From Hydrotalea sandarakina (GTDB taxonomy: Bacteria > Bacteroidota > Bacteroidia > Chitinophagales > Chitinophagaceae), in contig NZ_QKZV01000003.1 of NCBI RefSeq assembly GCF_003254115.1, forward strand, positions 1-64,000: a DNA stretch of 64,000 bases, in the 5' to 3' direction. The notes beneath the pieces were generated by a model. The model was not told the origin of the DNA. It searched no databases and worked only from the letters and a program-made list of their open reading frames with translations. Within the stretch, counting starts at the first letter, position 1; each line of letters starts with the position of its first letter. Of the stretch, positions 60,542 through 64,000 are shown in pieces. Position numbers and translations under genes: made by a program.

Positions 60542-63004
60542 TTATGCGTTGGTGCATTGTAAATGCCATTTTATTTCTGAGCTCTTTTCAGCCATATCAC
60601 GTGTTAAAAAAAGCAATGGATAATATTTTCCCGCAGCCCATTGTTCAATAAAATTATCATAATAAAAGCTGCCCGGATTGCCACTTTGTCCGCCAGGATA
60701 AACACCAAATGCCTCAGTTTTATCTGTTAAATGCACAATCATCCGCCAACTGGGTCCGTGATTTGAAGTAGTAGCATTAATAATATTGGCACCACCGCCA
60801 ATTGGCACATGCAGTTTACTGAAAGCAGGAATTTTCAATAAATGACCAATGTAAGTATCTTTAAATTTTCCCCAAGGCAGTCGCCCATCTTTTTCAATAT
60901 CTTCTAATGCAGCACAAGCTTTCTTACATGCTTGTTGCACTATGGTTTGCATATTTTCTTTTACATCTTTGGTGCGAATATCATCAGCAAAAATATAATT
61001 GCTATCTTTTATCATTGCTTCCACTAATGTTGATTGATCGGGCCACATGTACGGCAAGCCGGTGCTGTTTAATTCATCGGCATAGGTGCCTACAAATACA
61101 CTATCCCAAAAACATTCAAAAATAGTTGGCGCAGTAGCATCATAATCACTCACCAAATTCCACGATTTTAATTTATCAATATATCTTTTTTCAACAGGGG
61201 TTAGTTGCTTTTCATCTAAATATTTTAACAAAGCAGGGCGTGCCATTTCAGCAAAAACATTATAGTTATTGGTTTGCATACGCATCATATCTTCCGGAGT
61301 TATATTCTGCATCTGCGATAAAAATCTATTGATAATTATTCCACGATAAATAGGAAAATTCCCTTCACGCCCTAAATAGTATGGATAGGTAGTATCAACA
61401 GCCATTTGATTGGCACTGCTTACAAAACCTCGTGCAGGGTTGTACATTAAAGGATTTTCTTTGTTTGGAATAACACCTTGCCACATATAACTACTATCCG
61501 TTCCGGGCATTACAAACTCGCCCTGGTGTTTCCATTTAGCAATAAAAGCACCTTGTTGTTGAATAGCTATATCGCCATTTTTGCAAGCAAATGCAAAATT
61601 TTGTCCAGGGCATTGAAAATAACCAATGGCATTTTGATAATCGTTGTAATTTTTAGCACGATTTAAACGATAGAATGTAGCCAATTCATTGCTCCCATCG
61701 TGTGCTTTCCAGCGAACAGCATAATAGTGACCATCTTTATTTTTACTTTCATAATTTTTATCATACATAACCGGACCAAATATCGTCATGGCTAACGTTT
61801 CCACATCATCCGGCCCATCTTTTACTTTTATAACTTCTTTTCGTATTTCAGCCTTTTTCCATTCGTTATTAAACCAGTACTCTTGCATGGTACTGTCTTT
61901 AAATTTCATTTCATAAAAATCTTTTACATCTCTACCGGCATTGGTTACTCCCCATGCACAACTATCATTAAAACCAATTATTACGCAAGGTGCACCCGGA
62001 AAGGTAGCTCCATAAGTATTTTGTGTGGGTGTGTTTATTTGTATTTCATACCAAAGTGATGGAAGATTTAAACCTAAATGTGGGTCATTACATAATATGG
62101 GGCGCCCACTTTTGGTTTTTGTTCCATTCACAGCCCAGTTGTTACTACCATTGTTTTTGTTGGGAATAATGGGTGGAATGGCTGTTGTATTACCACCTGC
62201 AATACCATAATAAACAGAATCAATATTGGCAGGAATTTTAGGTATAATAGATGGCTTTTCGAATTTGGTTCCAATAGGCAAAATTGGATCCAATGAATCA
62301 GCTCTATCGGGAAATAATTTTTGAAACAAATTGTATCCCAACAAATTTTTGGTATTCGTCATCAATAAATCATCATCGCCCTGTCCGGTTAAATCGTACG
62401 ACATGAATTTTAGAAACAAAGCAGAACGCATGTTAGTCCACAATTCAGGTTGCACATTCAATAATTTAAATTCAATGGGCCATTCAGAAGGTTTTAGTTG
62501 TTGAATGTAAGCGTTTACCCCTGCAGTATAAGCATCCATCGCTGCTTTAACTTCCGGGTCGGCTTCCATTACCTTTAATGAATTTTCAGCCGCATAAACC
62601 ATACCCAATCTTCTAAAATATTTATCTATGGCTAATCCGTCTTTACCAATCATTTCACTCAAACGCCCACCGGCAACATTTGTTTCAAACTCCATTTGAA
62701 ACAAACGGAATTTAGCATGCAAATAGCCTTGTAAAAAATAGGCATCCGCATCATTTTCTGCATATATATGCGGCACCAATCTACTATCGAAATACACATC
62801 AGCTTTTCCTTTTAGTTGCGGTAATATCAATTTACCGCCAAAATTGGTATTTTCAGCTTCGGCATTTTGCCAAAAGCCTAGTTGTGGCGATAAAAAATAA
62901 CCCAAACGAGGGGTTTTCGACTTTCCCGCAGGCAACTGAACATTTAATACAACAATTAAAGCAATGGTAATAATTGCAGCTATTGCAGCGTAAACATATT
63001 TCAT
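60542..63004 (-). CDS. Penicillin acylase-family Ntn hydrolase
   Basis: 820 residues from the ATG giving MKYVYAAIAAI; a TTG six codons earlier is possible. An N-terminal membrane helix or signal (about 1-22) leads to the alpha chain (VPHIYAENDADAYFLQGYLH, RLFQMEFETNVAGGRLSEMI). The self-cleavage and nucleophile site is NNGSNNWAVNGTKTKSGRP, with the serine at about 287. The beta chain has CNDPHLGLNLPSLWYEI and HGPSWRMIVHL. It would hydrolyse amide bonds in the periplasm, for example of N-acyl compounds or acyl-homoserine lactones; the substrate is not predictable. Confidence 0.9.
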   Translation of the reverse strand: MKYVYAAIAAIITIALIVVLNVQLPAGKSKTPRLGYFLSPQLGFWQNAEAENTNFGGKLILPQLKGKADVYFDSRLVPHIYAENDADAYFLQGYLHAKFRLFQMEFETNVAGGRLSEMIGKDGLAIDKYFRRLGMVYAAENSLKVMEADPEVKAAMDAYTAGVNAYIQQLKPSEWPIEFKLLNVQPELWTNMRSALFLKFMSYDLTGQGDDDLLMTNTKNLLGYNLFQKLFPDRADSLDPILPIGTKFEKPSIIPKIPANIDSVYYGIAGGNTTAIPPIIPNKNNGSNNWAVNGTKTKSGRPILCNDPHLGLNLPSLWYEIQINTPTQNTYGATFPGAPCVIIGFNDSCAWGVTNAGRDVKDFYEMKFKDSTMQEYWFNNEWKKAEIRKEVIKVKDGPDDVETLAMTIFGPVMYDKNYESKNKDGHYYAVRWKAHDGSNELATFYRLNRAKNYNDYQNAIGYFQCPGQNFAFACKNGDIAIQQQGAFIAKWKHQGEFVMPGTDSSYMWQGVIPNKENPLMYNPARGFVSSANQMAVDTTYPYYLGREGNFPIYRGIIINRFLSQMQNITPEDMMRMQTNNYNVFAEMARPALLKYLDEKQLTPVEKRYIDKLKSWNLVSDYDATAPTIFECFWDSVFVGTYADELNSTGLPYMWPDQSTLVEAMIKDSNYIFADDIRTKDVKENMQTIVQQACKKACAALEDIEKDGRLPWGKFKDTYIGHLLKIPAFSKLHVPIGGGANIINATTSNHGPSWRMIVHLTDKTEAFGVYPGGQSGNPGSFYYDNFIEQWAAGKYYPLLFLTRDMAEKSSEIKWHLQCTNA

Positions 63005-63145
63005 AGACAAGATTTGTTTCAATGGTTTTTAATCAGCACTATCTTGGAATTAATTGCAAATAATCATTATTTATATCCGAATACAAATGATTGTTGATTG
63101 AAAATAACAAATTTTTGCATACATCAACAAATTTGTTACAGAGAT

Positions 63146-64000
63146 TTATGAAGCTTTCATATTGTTGAATAATTGCAACAATCGTTGAATCTCTTCTTTC
63201 GTATTATAGGCATGCAAAACTATTCTTAGTCGCTCTGCACCTTTGGGTACGGTGGGATATAGTATGGGGCGCACTGCTATTCCATTTTTCTGTAAAAACT
63301 GAGCTACTGTAATTACCTGTTCATTGCCGGGTATAACCACCCCTTGAATGGGAGTTTGTGAATTGAGTTTTTGAAATGGAATGTTTGCTTGTTGAAATTG
63401 TTGAATGTGCTGCTGCAATAAACTACGTGCTGATTCCATAGTTGGGAACAGTTGATACGACTTCATTATACCCTGTACCAATATGGGTGGCAAAGCCGTA
63501 GTATAAATAAGCGGGCGAGAAAAATTAATTAAATATTTTTTTAACCTGTTAGAACCTACAACCACAGCACCCTGGCATCCTAATGCTTTTCCAAATGTAT
63601 GAATACGTGCAAACACACTGTTTTGTACTTGCAAATGTTGGGTTAACCCCTCGCCTTTATTTCCAATAATACCGGTTGCATGCGCTTCATCAATAATTAA
63701 ATGAGCCCCATACTTTTGCGATACATGAATCAAATCTTGTAATGGACAAACATCGCCGTCCATACTGAAAACCGATTCTGTAACAATAAAAACATTGCCT
63801 TTTGCAGTCTTTAATTTATCTTCCAACTGCTGCATATCATTGTGCTTAAATGAAAAACTTTGTGCAAAAGAAAGCCTTACCCCTTCGCGTATGGAAGCAT
63901 GCGAGAGAGCATCGTATAAAATAGTATCGCCTTTTTGTGGTATGGAAGATAAAACGCCCACATTTGCATCATAACCGGAATTGAATAAAAGTGCCGACTC
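63146..64000 (-). CDS. bioF: 8-amino-7-oxononanoate synthase-type enzyme, 5' end cut by the window
   Basis: About 285 residues are visible; the frame enters from the right edge with ESALLFNSGYDANVGVLSS, so the N-terminus lies outside. This alpha-oxoamine synthase uses PLP to join pimeloyl-thioester and alanine in biotin synthesis. Motifs are DALSHASIREGVRLSFAQSF, VFIVTESVFSMDGDVCPLQD, LIIDEAHATGIIG and the PLP lysine in RIHTFGKALGCQGAVVVGS. A related 2-amino-3-ketobutyrate ligase is the main alternative. No other biotin gene is in view. Confidence 0.85.
   Translation of the reverse strand, partial: ESALLFNSGYDANVGVLSSIPQKGDTILYDALSHASIREGVRLSFAQSFSFKHNDMQQLEDKLKTAKGNVFIVTESVFSMDGDVCPLQDLIHVSQKYGAHLIIDEAHATGIIGNKGEGLTQHLQVQNSVFARIHTFGKALGCQGAVVVGSNRLKKYLINFSRPLIYTTALPPILVQGIMKSYQLFPTMESARSLLQQHIQQFQQANIPFQKLNSQTPIQGVVIPGNEQVITVAQFLQKNGIAVRPILYPTVPKGAERLRIVLHAYNTKEEIQRLLQLFNNMKAS

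Overview
The window looks like a chromosomal piece of a Bacteroidota bacterium, most likely of the Chitinophagaceae type. The DNA is AT-rich. Start codons lack Shine-Dalgarno sequences, while TAnnTTTG-like -7 boxes lie just upstream of several ATGs. Genes typical of the group include a DUF6443/RHS secreted toxin, LytTR and NarL-type two-component systems, TonB-dependent receptors, a LepB with an extra N-terminal membrane domain, and a small DUF6728-like membrane protein. The taxon is inferred from gene content only.

Left part (1-15.2 kb, all on the minus strand): a polymorphic-toxin (RHS) locus. A three-part secreted operon (coiled-coil/outer-membrane-barrel protein, SpvB-like giant protein, cysteine-free glutathione-peroxidase-like protein) leads into a full-length 1439-residue DUF6443/RHS protein. 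After it come at least two orphan C-terminal RHS cassettes that repeat the same roughly 220 bp of core DNA. Each full-length or orphan tip is followed closely by its own small candidate immunity gene. Two of the three readable tips carry HExxH metallopeptidase motifs; the third is glycine-rich and hydrophobic and is paired with a membrane protein. Remnants of a further cassette lie at the left edge.

Middle-left (15.2-20.5 kb): a 30-bp dyad lies between the RHS operon and a divergent orphan LuxR-type response regulator. It is followed by 1.6 kb of AT-rich DNA with no convincing gene, then a MerR-like regulator, a 54-codon ORF and a large serine recombinase. The recombinase frame runs without a stop through the terminator and the antisense strand of tRNA-Pro(CGG), which makes this tRNA the likely integration site of the element.

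Right part (20.5-64 kb): mainly core genome. It holds lpxB; a methionine/sulfur cluster (metX, osmC-like, metZ-like); an overlapping membrane protein/histidine kinase/response regulator/GH130 operon; an MGH1/GH63-type glucosidase; a LytTR regulator with two LytS-like kinases, one apparently inactive; tRNA-Ala; citrate synthase; an LptF/G permease; tgt; a family 2 glycosyltransferase; rsmG; an M1 peptidase; rsmI; purS; pssA; an aminopeptidase P; cdd; lepB; a shortened sigma54-type response regulator; two TonB receptors; pdhB; purC; trhO; a penicillin-acylase-family hydrolase; and the start-truncated bioF-type gene at the right edge. A 400-bp gap between the LptF/G permease and tgt holds three tandem 11-bp DnaA-box-like units next to an AT-rich stretch.
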